Below the pieces are notes generated by a model. The model worked only from the letters and a program-made list of their open reading frames with translations, was not told the origin of the DNA and searched no databases. A program made the translations under genes and the position numbers. From Clytia hemisphaerica (lineage: Eukaryota; Cnidaria; Hydrozoa; Leptothecata; Clytiidae), in assembly GCA_902728285.1 (NCBI GenBank), contig CACVBU010001180.1, positions 62,001-126,000 on the forward strand: a stretch of DNA of 64,000 nucleotides, written 5' to 3'. Shown here one piece after another: positions 1-12,663 of this stretch (within the stretch, counting starts at the first letter, position 1; every line of letters starts with the position of its first letter).

Positions 1-1734
1 TTGTTCCAGACTGGTGTTGTCGTGCTGAAATTGAAACTGTGTCAGTGTTTATTTCACGGTTTGAATGTTTTGAACTGTCATGTAACAGAAAGCGTAGTAT
101 GCTATGTGATGGATTGATTAAATTTATGTTTTGATTTACCGTTGAGCACTATGTATGTTGAGTGCACCATTCTTTAAAACTTTTTGGAAATTATAGAACA
201 GTGAACGAGAAGAATAAGTTGATAAAACAGTGTTGTGAACAAGTTTTGATATTGAGATTTGTGCTGGATTTGTAATTGACATGATTTGTATTTTTACTTT
301 ATTTAAACAATTTAATTTTTGTATTTGTATTATATTTCAATAATTTGATGTTTGTCATTGGGACATGACTTCAGAAGTGGGGGTGAATGTGGGAACCATA
401 TTTTATATGTCCCTGGGGATATTTCTCTTTTATACATAGCTAGGCTACCATCTTGTTATTATTTACTTTCACTTTCACCTTCCCCATAATGATGACTCAC
501 AAGAATATTTTGCAGAACAGAGTTTTGGTCAAGGAGTCAAGAGTCATCATTCCCTTCTGTGTTTTGCCTGTTTATCATTTGTCTCTTTTGCCTTACTTAC
601 CCATGCTTTGAGGGACTGGGCCTGAGTTTGACCCTAAATCCCAGATTCCCAATAAGAGCATGGGGACTTTAGCCAGTCATAGACTAAATTCTGATCATGA
701 TGCTGCAGAAGAAAATGTCTTCACATGTGAAATTACTGTCTCCTAATTACTGACTTTTGTCCCAGTACCATCCACCATTCTTCAGTGATTTTGGGTCACT
801 ACAATGACATTCGAGCAGCGCCAAAACCGCTTCCTGTCCCTTCGACTCCTTTTACTTAAAAAAAAAATAGGGTCGGTTGGGTGATGGGAACCAAGCTATT
901 TTTTACGAACGGCCTAGACCATTGTGATTGCCTAAAAACGACTATTGGAAATTGTATCATCTTTCAGTAATGTTTTGTAGAAATCCATAAAACTTCATGA
1001 AAACTTGAGCAAAGACTAGAAGATTTGGCAAAATGTTTGAAAAAAGGTTTACAAAGCAAATTCACTACAAATTTTGCTCGATTTGAAAGTCTCTTGACCA
1101 AATATATTTAAAGAAAATGGTCTAGAAAGTCTAAAGCCTACTCTCGCTTCGACCGCCATCTTGTTTTGTTTTTGTGCAAACGTTGTTTGTTTACGGAGCG
1201 CGAAATCAGAGAATATATCTTTCATAGCCAGTATCCGACTTTGGCAAGCTCTTTGCTTTTAAGACGCCAAAATTAAGAAGTGTGGTACTGGTTTTAAGCG
1301 CCGTTTCTACCAAAACGGACACACAGAAGGAATCCACCACCGCGGACAGACAGAAATGCAAATGAAAGGCCCTATCGCTAGCGCTGGGCCAACAAGCTTA
1401 ATATTATGTTATAAACACATATTATATTATTTGTATTATATGTTATTATTATATCACTCTACATTTATTTTTAAAAGCGTCATGTTATTCTTTTTCACAC
1501 GATTTAATCCTGGTCAGTAAATTAAATGGGTACCCCAATGAGTACCACCAATTGGGGTACCATGCTTTTTAAAATAACCCCACCAACAAGAACAGTTGAA
1601 AAAAATGAGGCCCAGTAAACACCCTATTAATAGTCTTGATTCAATGGGATTTGTTTCTTCCATTACTTGAATTCATAAGTTTGTTGATTTCTGAATCTGA
1701 AATTAACCAATTCTAGGCAGGTCAGTCGAAAACC
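1..1734. other. Non-coding stretch upstream of first detected exon
   Basis: No convincing coding exon, RNA gene or complete repeat was seen. The sequence is AT-rich with short open frames only. A CCGCCATCTTG motif at about 1150 resembles a YY1-type core-promoter site and lies in a slightly GC-richer patch (1140-1330), so a promoter is conceivable. No start codon context or downstream exon supports it. The missing first exon or exons of the UBASH3 gene could lie here or outside the window. Confidence 0.4.
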
Positions 1735-2434
1735 TGGCCTACCTCTGTACCCTTGCCATATGGCCTACTCTATGGCCTACCTTATGGCTCACAAAAAAAT
1801 CAGTTTAGACAACTTTAGACCTTCGGACCACTTTTTTTGGATTCTACACACAAAAAAAACATGAAATATCAAAACTCAGTGAAAATTTTTTAACCCAGTC
1901 CAGATTTGAACTGTTGGCCTCATAGTGCGTAAAGGCTTAGGCAACTGGCTGACTTTTGATGAAGTGCTGGGAATCTTGTCCATGGGCTTGCCACCAAGCT
2001 CAAAAGGGACCCTTTACAGTATTCTTGGGACCTGGCCAAAGGTGTGCTCAACAGAGGTTCCAGTGGTTCTTGACAGAGAAAAAATTCTTACTGTGCTCCA
2101 TGAGACAGGAAGTACCCAGGCGGCCCCCCACCCAGGCACTATCCTGGCCAGACAATGCTGAACATAAATGATCTGACGAAATCGGGTGCTTTCACCGTAG
2201 TATGTTTCTCTTTCCTTGAATCAATCAAATTACTTGCAATCATAGTGCGCGAACTTTATGTCAGGTGTAAAAAGACTCAAAACTTATTTATTTTGTTTGT
2301 TTATTTTAGTCCAGCCTTAGAATTAGTTTTCACATTTTTAGAATGGTAACAATCAAATCATTTTTTAGATTTTTAGGGTGGGCCTTAAGGTAGGCCATAG
2401 GGTAGGCCATATGGCCGGGCCACAGAGGTAGGCC
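1735..2434. mobile_element. Non-autonomous TIR element with GGCCTAC sub-repeats
   Basis: The left end (about 1735-1795) and right end (about 2374-2434) are imperfect inverted repeats of roughly 60 bp. Both start TGGCCTACCTCTG and contain several GGCCTA or GGCCATA sub-repeats. The interior (about 580 bp) has no transposase-like frame. I could not define a clean target-site duplication, so the superfamily is open. The inverted termini are seen directly; the mobile-element interpretation is inference. Confidence 0.65.
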
Positions 2435-3479
2435 ATGTTTTTTTGGTTCCTCGCCATTTTTCTATTCAAAAATAGGGTCCCACATAGGATCAGACATTTT
2501 TCCTTCATAAAAATTTGGAGAAAGATGTTTAAATTGTTATCATGTTTTTGATATTTAAAGGAAAAAAGTAAAAAAACAAAAAGAGGAAAAAATCTAAATC
2601 ACTTTGAAAATAGATTCAATTTATTAAATTCCTCTTTATTTTCATTTTAGTTTTGTACTTTTTCCTTTTTTTATTCCCACAGAAAATCTAATGAAAACAT
2701 TTAGATAACAAATTCTAAAAAAATGACTATTTCTTTTTATTTATATAATTTGTTTGTGAAAAATTTGTACCCCCTCTATTGAAAATAGTCAACATGTCTT
2801 TTTGTTAGAAAGTAAAGAGAGCCTATACACAAATATATTTTGGCCAAATAGAATTTGTAGGGGTAATTTAAGCTACCCACACATTAACATTATACATTGT
2901 TATAGTTTCTCAAGAGGTTTTTTGCATAAAGGACTTCAAAGCCTATGGCTTTTACTGTTGATAATATTTCGTTGTTTGTCCAAGTTTCATAGTTCTTACA
3001 AATAATATTGATAGCACTAGACACATTAGTGGAAGTGGGAGTAGCTAGTAAAAAACTTTTTCAAAAGGAAAAGATTTAAAATAAAGATGTTTTTTTTATG
3101 ACTAAATTTAAATACATCTCATAATAATTTTTCTCTGATTTTATTGGTTTTCAGAAATTTTCAAGAGGTTGCAATGATGGTAGTCTTTTGGCTCTGACCT
3201 TCTTTGACCATATAATTGGAACATAAATTTAATTATCTTGAACAAAAACAAGCTTTCTATTTTGAATTGATAAGATTTTCAGTTTAAAGTCGAACTTTAG
3301 ACAAACTCGAAAGATCTGAAGTTTACAAAGAATTAGACATGTTAAAAATTTATCAGAGTTGCCTGGGGTTGCATTGCTTGAGTTTTTGTTCAAGGCAAAC
3401 ATTTGGTATTATGATTTCATTTAAGTCCTTAGAACTGCTTAGAATGATATTCTATACTCTTGTAAAAAGAATATGTAAT
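2435..3479. other. Unassigned AT-rich non-coding DNA
   Basis: Only short chance frames are present. Homopolymer-rich and AT-rich; no domain, repeat terminus or RNA signature was recognised. Confidence 0.5.
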
Positions 3480-3753
3480 TGGTACTTCACGTTTTTTTTT
3501 ATAAGAACTTCCAAAATTTTCGAAGCCTTCGGATGTTCGTAGTTTTTTGGATTTGAAGCCTAAAAATGTTCATAAAATGTTCTTATTTTCAGCATTTTTT
3601 GAGCATTTTGATATGTAATTTCTTAAGAAATTGCATGTTTTTAAGTCTCCAAAGCCTTAATAGTATGTTCTTAGAATGTTCTTAAATTTTTAGGCCTCGA
3701 AGCCTTATGTTCATATATAGTTTGTTCTTATAAAAAAAAAACGTGTAATACCA
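3480..3753. mobile_element. MITE, TGGTA...CACGTTTTTT family (copy 1)
   Basis: An element of 274 bp with mirrored ends: TGGTACTTCACG plus a T run and ATAAGAAC on the left, and the inverse GTTCTTAT plus an A run and CGTGTAATACCA on the right. The interior is built of degenerate GTTCTTA and AAGCCTTCGAAG-type motifs, so the whole element can fold back. Related copies or fragments occur at 4008, 7680, 35738, 38068, 48424 and 48865. No coding capacity. Confidence 0.75.
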
Positions 3754-5287
3754 TTTCTTAAGATAAAGAAATCCTCTATCCTAATGACTAGTTTAGTTGA
3801 GAAAGATGCCCCTCAATTAGATTGTTTTTTAATAAGCTAACTAACCAATTTGATTCGGTAAAAGAGTGGTGAAAACAATCATTTGTAAAAAGCTTGTTGT
3901 ATATTCTTGTTATTTTTTGATATGTTATTTTCAATATTACTGGTTGTCTTCGTCTGAATTACCTCACACTTACCATACTATTTTGAAGTAGTTATAATGA
4001 GTTACACGTTTTTTTTATTAGAACACCTAAAATTTGGCTGAGCCTGTATGTGCTTATTTTCTGAGCAATTTTCGGCCTAAAATGCTCTTAAATGCGTTCT
4101 TAATTGTTCAGACTACTCTAATGGCTGAGAGTATGTAAATAGTTCACTTACTGTTGATTTTGATGATTTCAATTTCTCAAAGAAAAGCTTATCAAAACTG
4201 AAAAATATTCCCTTATAGAAGGGGCCAACCTTACGCGATTGCGTCTCACGGATCCTAAGGCCTACTATAAGGCAATATTTTAATTTAATTTAAAATCCCC
4301 TGAAATTTTAACTTTGATTTGGAAATACTACATAATCAAATGTTTGGATGATTCTATCTTTTTGGAACACATGTTTAAGTGGGTTTCGGGTGGAAAATCC
4401 TGCTGGATTCTCGAAAATTCATAAATCTTTGGGGGAATTAAAATCTGAGGGGACAATTTTTTTGCCTGATCTCTATAATTGCATGTAGAAATGAGTTCTG
4501 CGGTATATGTTTTTGTGTTGAACTTTTTACTTTCTTGTCATTTTGCTAAGGCTTAACCAGTGATGGGTCTGTTGTGTCGCGAGCACAGGGTCAACGTTGC
4601 TTAAAAGCACTATGATTTCTCTATCCTAGAATAGGTAGCTATCCCGGGATAGGGCCCATGCCGTCTGCATCGGCAGGATCATCCTTCTTCGCACCCATAT
4701 TATCCAAAAGCTATAACTAGCCTCCATTATAATATCTTGGTTGTTTTCTTTCAGCTAGAAACGATACTTAGAAATGAAATGAGGAATTCATGTTCACCTT
4801 TTGAATGGCTTCATCACCACACACTACATCTTATGTCTCATACCAACAACATGTTATTCAATCATTACATAACAAAGAAACACACTTCACCAAACATAAC
4901 ATGTAATACTTTCCCACAGATATCTTTTATAGAACACTAGATAGAGCTACTCTGCCCCTGGTGAAGCAAGTTAATGTGTCGTCTTTATAATTCGGTGCTG
5001 GCATTTTTATCACTCAAGACTGCTCAAGACCACTCTCTTGCCTGCGCTTTTTTAGAGGGTGGCGCTTTCTTCAAATTTATTAGTATCATTTTTCCAAAAA
5101 TTTGTGTGTTTTAGCAAAATACATTAATTTTACGATTATACGATTTGCGTTTTTCTTGCAGGGAGGCCTGGCAGGGAAGTGCCCTTTCTGATCTCTAATT
5201 TCAGGCGCAGCGCACTTCAACGGGCTCTAAATAGAGGAAAGATAGTCTACTTACTCATTGATTAATCCGTTTGCTTTTCTTTTACAG
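3754..5287. other. Non-coding DNA upstream of UBASH3 UBA exon, with a degraded MITE fragment
   Basis: A degenerate left end of the CACGTTTTTT family lies at about 4007-4130. The rest is AT-rich with no recognised exon. The segment ends in a splice acceptor (pyrimidine tract TTTGCTTTTCTTTTACAG, ending at 5287). Confidence 0.5.
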
Positions 5288-5341
5288 AGAGAAAGCATTG
5301 GGCAATGTTGGACATAAAGACATTGAAGTTGCTGAAAAATG
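5288..5341 (+). CDS. UBASH3: UBASH3/TULA exon: C-terminal half of UBA domain
   Basis: This 54-nt exon lies between an acceptor ending TTTTACAG and a donor GTGAGT at 5342. It reads EKALGNVGHKDIEVAEKW, the second and third helices of a UBA domain, which in this family binds ubiquitin. The last codon, TG, is completed by G at the start of the next exon to give the Trp of the WLD/WLL motif that ends UBA domains of TULA proteins. It enters with one leftover base, so an upstream exon must supply the first UBA helix; I could not find it. Identification rests on the UBA signature and on phase continuity with the following 2H exons. Confidence 0.8.
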
Positions 5342-8300
5342 GTGAGTAGTCTGAGTAGTAACCAATACCACATGAAAGTGTCTACTTCGCATCTATTGCT
5401 TCATTTTCAAAACAAAGTTAAAACGCATGCGTGTTTAAAAAATGTTAATCGTTATTATACGCAATACACAAAGAGGAATGAATACGTAGGGGTGGTACAG
5501 TTTTTTTCGGTCGGGGTTGTGGATTGTGAAATTTGTCGTTCTTTTTGAAATTTGACATTCTTTTTTAATGTTGCGAAGTAGACACTTTCTCGCCCTCACG
5601 GGACTATGGTTTTATGAGAAGGTGCTAGTTGTATGGGAATGAAATCATTAAAAGATTTATAACTCAAACTTTATCATGAAGATTTTGTGCTTAAAACCTC
5701 ATGGAAACTAAAACAGTATGTTATAAAAATGTGACCGCCCTAAAACTGTTCTTTTCTCCACGTGAGCTGAATTTCTTAACATGTTTAAACTTTGAAAGTA
5801 CAACCTTTTCTTGAGAGTGTCACAACAAGATGTTGATTTGACCAATCTCGTATGACTTTGGATTTGGAACACTGAATTTAATCTAATGATAATCTGGATA
5901 CTGACATCGTCGTAAATTTTGAAGGTCTTTCATCCATTAACGAAGTAGAGTTTGGCCACCAATTGGGTTCAACTGACATATTTGGACTTTCAATTTTTGA
6001 TTTTGTTTTTCAAGCTAAATTTACTTTTTCTTTAAAAAAGTTGACTAATTTTGCTAGAATCTAATCGATACAATATTTACTTATCTGTCGTTTAGCTGTT
6101 TTTATTTTTACATCTAAAAAATAGAATTACTCATAAAGCTGCCCTACATCTCAATGTAGTCTACACAAATTTTTCTTCCTCGGAATTTACATACTATTAC
6201 GTTCATAAGAAACCTACAATGATCAAAGTTTTAGTTGTTTTCCAACGTGACCCCTGGTGACAAGTTTTAGACGATTTATTTGTCATTATAAGAATCATCG
6301 TATGTTAGAACCTAAAGATTTACTGATTGTATAACATTCAATGACCAAGCTCTATGCACTGACTGCCTCTTGTACCGTATAGCTCTATGCACTGACTGCC
6401 TCCTATTGGTACCAATTACTTCTAAATTAGCTTAGAGATCTTGTCGATAGTAAAGAGGGCCGATAAGATATAATTTTTCCACTCCAACCATATCTTTCTA
6501 TATCAACCAATGGATCAACTTAAAACACTGTCGCCCATCACAACTTCATGTTTGCAATAAACTTTGAGATAAAGTCGACTCTCTCTCTCTCTATTGCGGT
6601 CTTCAAGAGACCAAAGATTCTTTTCGAATTAGAGAAAGAGTCAGAATCAGGGGCCGCGGCTCCACTTTGAAAGTGATCGGGCCATGATATACTGACGAAG
6701 GAGGCGCCAACGGGAAAAATCTTTTGAATTTTAACCCTTCTAGATCGCCTAAAACAGGTCTGTTTTAAAAGTTATTAAACAAAATTTGGCTTGATTAGTA
6801 AATTTTCTTTTTACTTTGAAAAAATGTGGTCGGGGCCCAAGGCCCGGGCGCCCCTCCCCCCGGTGTCGCGGCCCCTGCAGATTACGGAGAGTATTTTAGG
6901 CGACTTATCAACTGAACGAACGGATTTTTTAGTCCGAATTACAGAAATATTTCAATAATAGAAGTTCAAGTTAAACAGAGTTGACTGAGTTGAAATGTGT
7001 GCTAATAAAAAGATTGTTTCGACCGTTACATACCACACACAAATTGAATGCTGTCTTAATGAGATAAACAATTATATGTCCCAGTGTAACATCTATGCAT
7101 TCATACAAAAAATGTTTTTTTCTCTATTTTTGAATCGATGGTATGAGGAAATTAAGGTATTCCATTGCAGTGAGTGAACATAACAGGTTATTCATTCGTG
7201 CTTGACCACTACATTTCTTTTCTGTCTGTTTTGAATTAAACCTGACAATTTTTCTTTATTCAAGTACAAAGGTGTACTAGTCTCTGGACACTGTGTTTAG
7301 ATTTTTCATTTTGATGTTTCTGTTTGACGGCCTTGTTTGCTTATAATGCTCGATTCTAACATCCAGAAGCAATGCTTGCGTACTTGCCAACTCAATGATT
7401 TTGTACAGCTAAGAATTAGCCGATCTTGAGTTTTCTGTATACTACAGACTCTTCCGTCTTGCTTGAAGCTTTTCTAAAATGAAGGTGTAGTAATGAGATG
7501 CCGTCTGGTAAAACAAATCTAATTTAAACGACTGACTTTACTGTCTTTTTTTCCGTTGAGATTTTTTTCGTTAAAAAGGTTTATCTTTCCTTCGATGTAC
7601 TTCAAGTGCTTATACATTTGAATCTCGATAAGTAGTACTATGGATAGGCAGTACGCGGCTAAGTTTATTATAAAAACCGGCAGATTTTTTATGATGCTTG
7701 GAGGTTCTTATTTTTTGTTAAACGCTTCGAGCCTCAAACTGTTGTTATACTGTTCGTATTTAATTTTTAGGCTTTATACCTAATTTTTACTACTTTGACT
7801 CCTAAATTGCTCGCAACTTACAGGCTCAGCATTTTCTTAAATTGTTCTTATTTCTTTGGCGATGTTGAGCCTTGTTGTTCTTATAAAATAAAAAGAGAGT
7901 GTAGTACCATTTTCCACCGGTAATGCAATAATGATGATGGTATTTGTAACCAAATCTATTTCATCGATAGTTTCAATTCGTTTTGGTTGTCAACAAAAGA
8001 AAGTAAAAAAAAAAACTTGATGAAAAACGTTGAACGTTTTGTGTTGTGTCATTCCTATAAAAAATTAATCAAAAAGATTTATTTTATCTCTTGTTTTTAT
8101 CTCGTTATAATGGCATGTCAATCTGTAAAACAAATCTCTCTTTCTCGATTCATTGATTAGTTTGTTGATTAAAAAGGCAAAATCGGAGACGAGATTAAGC
8201 TGCATTTCACATGAGAATGTTTTGGTATGTTTGTCTCTATAAGCTGATTACTTAGATGGATGGATTGATAGAGGGATGGAAAAATTGGGTCGTTTTCTTG

Positions 8301-9477
8301 GTAGGGTAAAGTTCGCTTTGAGTATGAGAGCATCTTTTCGGTATGCTATTGCTGGATATTTGATAATGAGCCAATTAATTTTAGATTGAAAAATTAATTT
8401 TAGATTGAAAAAATTAAAGGTATTAGGATGTGGGTTTGCATCTCAGCTTGAATTTTTCATCATTTTATTCTCACCCTACTCGAATTGGCCTTAGGAATTA
8501 AAAATTGTTGGGAAAGTATAAAGTTAGTCGACTTACCCCTAGACTTGAGTTTACTTACTTGTTCTACTCCAAATATGGATTGGATCTAATAGTATGGATT
8601 TGCTACCATCTCTAGCAAAGCCAAAAAATAGAGACTGCCATACTACGCCGGACCACTTATCAGCGCCATCCAGTCTATCAAAAAGCTATAAGTGGCCCCC
8701 AGGCTAACTTACCCCCAACTTTTCGAGAAAGGTTTTGCTGTTTCAGACTGCAAAACTGTCTGATAATGTCTGAATAATACGAGTTTGTCCCATTAACAAA
8801 TTTTTGCTTAATAATGAGTTTGTTAAAGTTTTTTTTCCTGGACTAAAGACTAAATTCTCACATTTTGGTATCAATAGTACTTTTTGATACACCTTTTTGA
8901 TACATCGGTTTTCTCCGTTCATTGTTTGCTAGGTTATTTCAAAGTCGATAAGTATCATGGGAAATCCTGATAACTTTTTTCTGTTGTTCTAAAATTTCTG
9001 ATTTTTTTGCGTCTAACAAACGGGAAACCGTTATGGGGGCGCAATCAGTCTAGATTATCCATGATTAATTTCGACTGTGAAATGGTCTATTGTATCTTTC
9101 AAAATTTAATCTCGAGCTAGTTTGCTTCGCTGAATTCATTAATTTAAGCAACTTCCAGTGAAATTTCTAAGAACAATTTAAGTCGGATTTAGGGAAAATG
9201 TTGAGGGCCCTAAACCTACCGCTATCTCTGAAAACTTTTAAAAGGGAGGGGGAGTTTTTTTTCAGAAAATGGGAAAAGGGTGGGCAAAATCGTTTTTAAA
9301 ATTCTAGGGGGGGGGGGCCAAAAAATCAAAGGGGGGGGCAGAGGGGTTTTTTCAATTTTCATAGGAGGGGAACCAAACTACTAGGACACTATGTGCATCA
9401 TGGAAAGTCGAATTCCTCAAAAAAAAAAAAAAACTATTTAAGGATTTCTCTTATCGTTTAAGGCTACAATCACACAG
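5342..9477 (+). other. UBASH3 intron, UBA exon to 2H exon 1
   Basis: A 4.1-kb intron with GTGAGT donor and CACACAG acceptor. It holds a 22-bp direct duplication (AGCTCTATGCACTGACTGCC at about 6346 and 6379), a degraded MITE at 7680-7913, a CT repeat at about 6583, and a poly-G/poly-A region at 9240-9435. No internal gene was seen. Confidence 0.65.
7680..7913. mobile_element. Diverged MITE of the CACGTTTTTT family
   Basis: The right end reads GTTCTTATAAAATAAAAAGAGAGTGT followed by AGTACCA, the inverse of the family terminus seen at 3480. The left end is eroded (about 7680). The interior has the same GTTCTTA and GCTTCGAGCCT motifs. Boundaries are approximate. Confidence 0.5.
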
Positions 9478-9649
9478 GCTGGATACAACCCTAGATACAG
9501 AATCTGAAAGAGAATTCATTTTGTTTTTATGTCCAACTGGACCGTTCTTGAGTGAGGTATCAAAGTTTTACGAAGAATCCTACAGTCGTTGTGGTAGCAA
9601 TTCAGCGCATAATTTGTTTCCACACGTCACATTATCATCTTTCTTCAAG
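9478..9649 (+). CDS. UBASH3: UBASH3/TULA exon: 2H-phosphoesterase domain, first half
   Basis: A 172-nt exon between CACACAG and donor GTAATG. It completes the UBA tryptophan, then runs LDTTLDTESEREFILFLCPT and on through GPFLSEVSKFYEES to a conserved AHNLFPHVTLSSFFK block. The HVT tripeptide is the first H-x-T/S catalytic motif of a 2H (2',3'-cyclic nucleotide phosphoesterase-like) fold. The CPTGP and AHN-FPHxTL signatures are characteristic of TULA/UBASH3 proteins. It ends in phase 0. Confidence 0.92.
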
Positions 9650-10115
9650 GTAATGAGAACTATTTGTTATTGTAAAAATATAATTCTCGTATAATAGTGA
9701 GTAACTATTGCGACCACGGTAGAGAGTGAACCTGATGGTCCCCTTTTGAAAGATAAGTAAAAGGACAACTACTTTTGAAAAAATGTTGTCACAACCTCCA
9801 GGAGAGGTACTACGGTACGGGGGTTGGACAATGTCGGTAATGTGCGAATCTCAGAAAACCGACCTGAGAAAATTTCCGAACCTTGAAGATTTTTTTGACT
9901 TTTCATGATTTTCGTACTTTTTGTAAGACCAAAAAAAAGAGGAAATTCCGATGTTTTGTAACTCTTAGAGAGACTTAAGAGGAAACAAACCTTTTTTTGC
10001 TTAAGTACCCCCATCGGGCACGCCCTCTATAAGGTGGAGAAGAAAATGATGTTTATGATCTTATGATCTTATGTAGTTCTTTGACTGAAAATGTCTCAAA
10101 ATATCTTTTTTATAG
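9650..10115 (+). other. UBASH3 intron
   Basis: A 466-nt intron, GTAATG donor to TTTTTTATAG acceptor. No embedded feature was recognised. Confidence 0.8.
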
Positions 10116-10314
10116 GTTTCAGATTCAGCCCTACCTTACGTGTTAGACATTCTAGCGAATTGTATCGAGAATACGACCGCTCAGAAACCCGATCGAATAC
10201 GATTAAGTTTACAATCGTGTGAAGGGTTTATTGGTATCTTTCTTTCGGAGGAGTCGTCGATTTGGTTGCAAGAAATTCTTGATGAATTTGTGAGAAGAAC
10301 GGATGCTGATTTAG
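10116..10314 (+). CDS. UBASH3: UBASH3/TULA exon: 2H-phosphoesterase domain, middle
   Basis: A 199-nt exon beginning VSDSALPYVLDILANCIE and ending FVRRTDADL plus one base of the next Gly codon, with donor GTAGGA at 10315. The segment GFIGIFLSEESS matches the conserved strand of TULA 2H domains that precedes the C-terminal H-x-T motif. It enters in phase 0 from the previous exon and leaves one base, which the following GT GTT completes to Gly-Val. Confidence 0.9.
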
Positions 10315-11074
10315 GTAGGAGCACCGATCACTATTATTAAAACCCCTGGACTAAACTGGCTATTCCAGAAAATAAATTGCCCCCTACCCTCTTTCCAGGA
10401 GGTAATTTTTAGAAGGTCACCCCCCCCGTGGATTTTTCGCAGAACTTCTAGAATCCTTCCCTGGATTTTTCATTAAATTTCACTGACCCCTCCATCTAGG
10501 TTTTTAAAGTATTTTGAGGGTTACGACCTCCTCAGCGAGGGTTACGACCTCCTCAGCTAGGAAGTAAATTTCTTTTCTGGGAAGGCCATTATCTTTGCAT
10601 CTTACTGTCTTCAGGGTTATATAAATTCTAGTTGGTAGGAGCCACTTCTATCGGGTAGGAGTCACTTCTATCTCTTTTTGTATTAGCTTATTAATTGTCA
10701 AAAATACCTTTCTTCTAAGAGGAAGCTGTGAAAAAATCCACTATGTCACTATAAAATTTCGAGAACGGAGCTTCTGTACTGAACCTTGCAGAGAAGAAAC
10801 TTTTTATATTGAGTGACCATAAGTCGAGTCTTCTATAAATTCTAGCCCAGAACAAGCCGAAAACCAGTATTGATAGTTTCCTTTGTACAAAATGTCTATA
10901 CTGGATCAATAAAATTAAATAACAAATGTAATAATTTTTGCTATAAATCTTATGCCACCCTTCAAGAAGTCCTTTATAAATTACGTCAAGTGAATCATTA
11001 GGAAAGGCCTTCAATACACTAAATTGATTTGAAACTACTTCTAAACTAAAATATAAAATTCTTCAACTTTTTAG
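10315..11074 (+). other. UBASH3 intron with small tandem duplications
   Basis: A 760-nt intron. At 10516-10560 a 23-bp unit (GAGGGTTACGACCTCCTCAG) is repeated in tandem, and GGTAGGAGYCACTTCTATC is duplicated at about 10635-10671. Nothing coding was seen. The acceptor is AACTTTTTAG. Confidence 0.7.
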
Positions 11075-11244
11075 GTGTTAGAGTGAAACCACAGACAACT
11101 CAGTTCCACTTAACATTAGCTTACAACTTTGACCTTTCCAAAACTGACGATCTGAGTAGTTTGGCCAAAAACATCAAACTTGACGCACCAGTCCGATGGG
11201 AACTTAATCTCTATTCAAGAAATATCAAATTCAACGGAAAACAG
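11075..11244 (+). CDS. UBASH3: UBASH3/TULA exon: second half of 2H domain (copy 1 of 4)
   Basis: A 170-nt exon (phase 1 in, phase 0 out) that encodes GVRVKPQTTQFHLTLAYNF and on to NLYSRNIKFNGKQ, then donor GTGACT. HLT is the second H-x-T catalytic motif of the 2H fold, and the W-E-L-x-LYSR ending matches TULA homologues. This exon is required between 10314 and 36068 for the frame to continue. Three nearly identical copies with the same splice sites and phase follow at 18536, 21909 and 26606. Because the exon is not a multiple of three, only one copy can be used per transcript. Confidence 0.9.
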
Positions 11245-11424
11245 GTGACTAGGCTTTATACTGTATCTGAAGTTTTCTTTTTGTCTGAAACTTCGGTTGA
11301 ATCGATCACAATTCACCTTTCGAGCATCTTGGGGGGGGGGGGCAAAAAGGACAAGTTTATCCAATTGGCTTGAAATTTTGCAAGTGCGCACCAAATATGA
11401 AATGACATCTTTGGTGAAAATTTC

Positions 11425-11520
11425 GGCATCACTGTAGGCTAATGGTCAAGACGCCATTATTAAAATTACTGTCTGAGCCCAGGAGTTCTTAGTTCGAATC
11501 CCTGTCCCGTATTCCTTTCA
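11425..11520 (+). repeat. tRNA-derived SINE-like segment (unit 1)
   Basis: An A-box-like TAGGCTAATGGTC is followed about 55 bp later by a B-box-like AGTTCGAATCCC, the spacing of an RNA polymerase III internal promoter. There is no convincing acceptor stem, so this is not a functional tRNA gene. It recurs at 18894, 22440 and 26994 at the same place in each repeat unit. Confidence 0.6.
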
Positions 11521-12059
11521 GTCAGTCAATAGATAGACGATCTGAATAACTGTGGACCCTTTAGGGATTAATTTACAGACTGTCTAAAAGTCCGGTATCC
11601 CCCCTTAGGTCTCATTATTATGGTTTCAGCCCACTTTTCAGGTGCCCCCATTGAGCATGGTGCCCCCAGCAATTTAGGTCCCCTTGAGAAATTGCTTTGA
11701 GTTAGGTACCCCCATTCAGCAAAAAAATTTTTTTTTAAATTGACACTTTTTGTTCTTTTGTCATTCCTAAAATCTTAATGATAGCGTGGAAAGCGCTCAC
11801 GCATGAACGCCTGCTAATAAGCTTTCTTGTTATGCTATAAAGATGGCGGCTGTAAATCAAAACAACCACATTAGATATAATATTCAAAACAAGGCAGTCG
11901 TTGCACTCAAAATATTTTTTGAAAAGACCTGTACGAAAATCGAATGAAAAAGTTGCTAAAAGTGTTTGAATGTTTGGTCTTAAAAAATAGTAGATATCCT
12001 AACTTACATTTTGAAGTTTTTATAAGTATCATCTTTTAAAGTTTGAAACGTAAAATTAC

Positions 12060-12400
12060 CTAATGTAAATTTTCCTTGGAAACAAATACAAGAAATTGTA
12101 TTGGTCAATTTTCCTTAAAAAATATTAAAATTTGCTTTAGGTTTTACTAAATACAAGAAATGAGTTTTATCTAATTTTCCTTATAAAATACAAGAATTTG
12201 CTTTAGGTTTTTACTAAATACAAGAAATGAGTTTTATCTAATTTTTCTTGGAAAATACAACAGATTGTTTACTATACTTACAAAAATACAGGAAAATGTT
12301 TAATTAACGTTCTATTCAATATACAAGGAAATATGATTGTTTGTTTTCCATGGAAAATACAAGAAATCGCTTAACTATTTCTCATAAAAGTAAAATTACA
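12060..12400. repeat. TTTTCCTTGGAAAATACAAGAAA internal repeat block (unit 1)
   Basis: About six degenerate copies of a roughly 60-bp motif built on TTTTCCTTGGAAAATACAAG, itself partly palindromic (TTTTCCTTGGAAAA). Equivalent blocks lie at 19385-19640, 24060-24325, 27435-27536 with 28660-28800 (split by a Helitron), and 31560-31845. Confidence 0.7.
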
Positions 12401-12414
12401 TTTTAGCTTCATCA

Positions 12415-12456
12415 TCATGGAAAAGAGTCTTCTCGGACGACGAAGGGACGGCTTAT
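12415..12456 (+). repeat. Helitron-like 3' terminus, degraded (unit 1)
   Basis: The stretch GTCTTCTCGGACGACG followed by AGGGACGGCTTA resembles the 3' end of the Helitron at 27537 (GTCGTCTCGGACGACG hairpin, then GGGACGGCTAG). The hairpin stem is imperfect and the CTAG end is replaced by CTTATTAG. Similar copies lie at about 19670, 24346, 28817, 33652 and 33798. Confidence 0.5.
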
Positions 12457-12663
12457 TAGATTATAATTACAACATTTAACATTTATTTTTACAACAATTA
12501 CAACAATTCGTGCGGGTAGTTGAAGTCTCCTTATATATTGACAGACTAATATTTTGGTTTTGAGACAACGTGTTCATTCAGTCACATCGCCCAAGTTAGC
12601 TGGGAACCGCAAGGCAGCAACAGAACTGGCTACTCAACGCTGCTATTTCAGCCATTAGACAAC

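Noticed and set aside
1925-2161. 78-codon frame containing DEVLGILSMGLPPSS, superficially UBA-like
   Set aside because: Lies wholly within the TIR element 1735-2434, has no splice sites leading in phase to 5288, and the rest of the frame has no UBA pattern.
11425-11520. Possible tRNA gene
   Set aside because: A- and B-box-like motifs are present but no seven-base acceptor stem or credible anticodon arm forms, and the segment is part of the repeated unit; treated as SINE-like.
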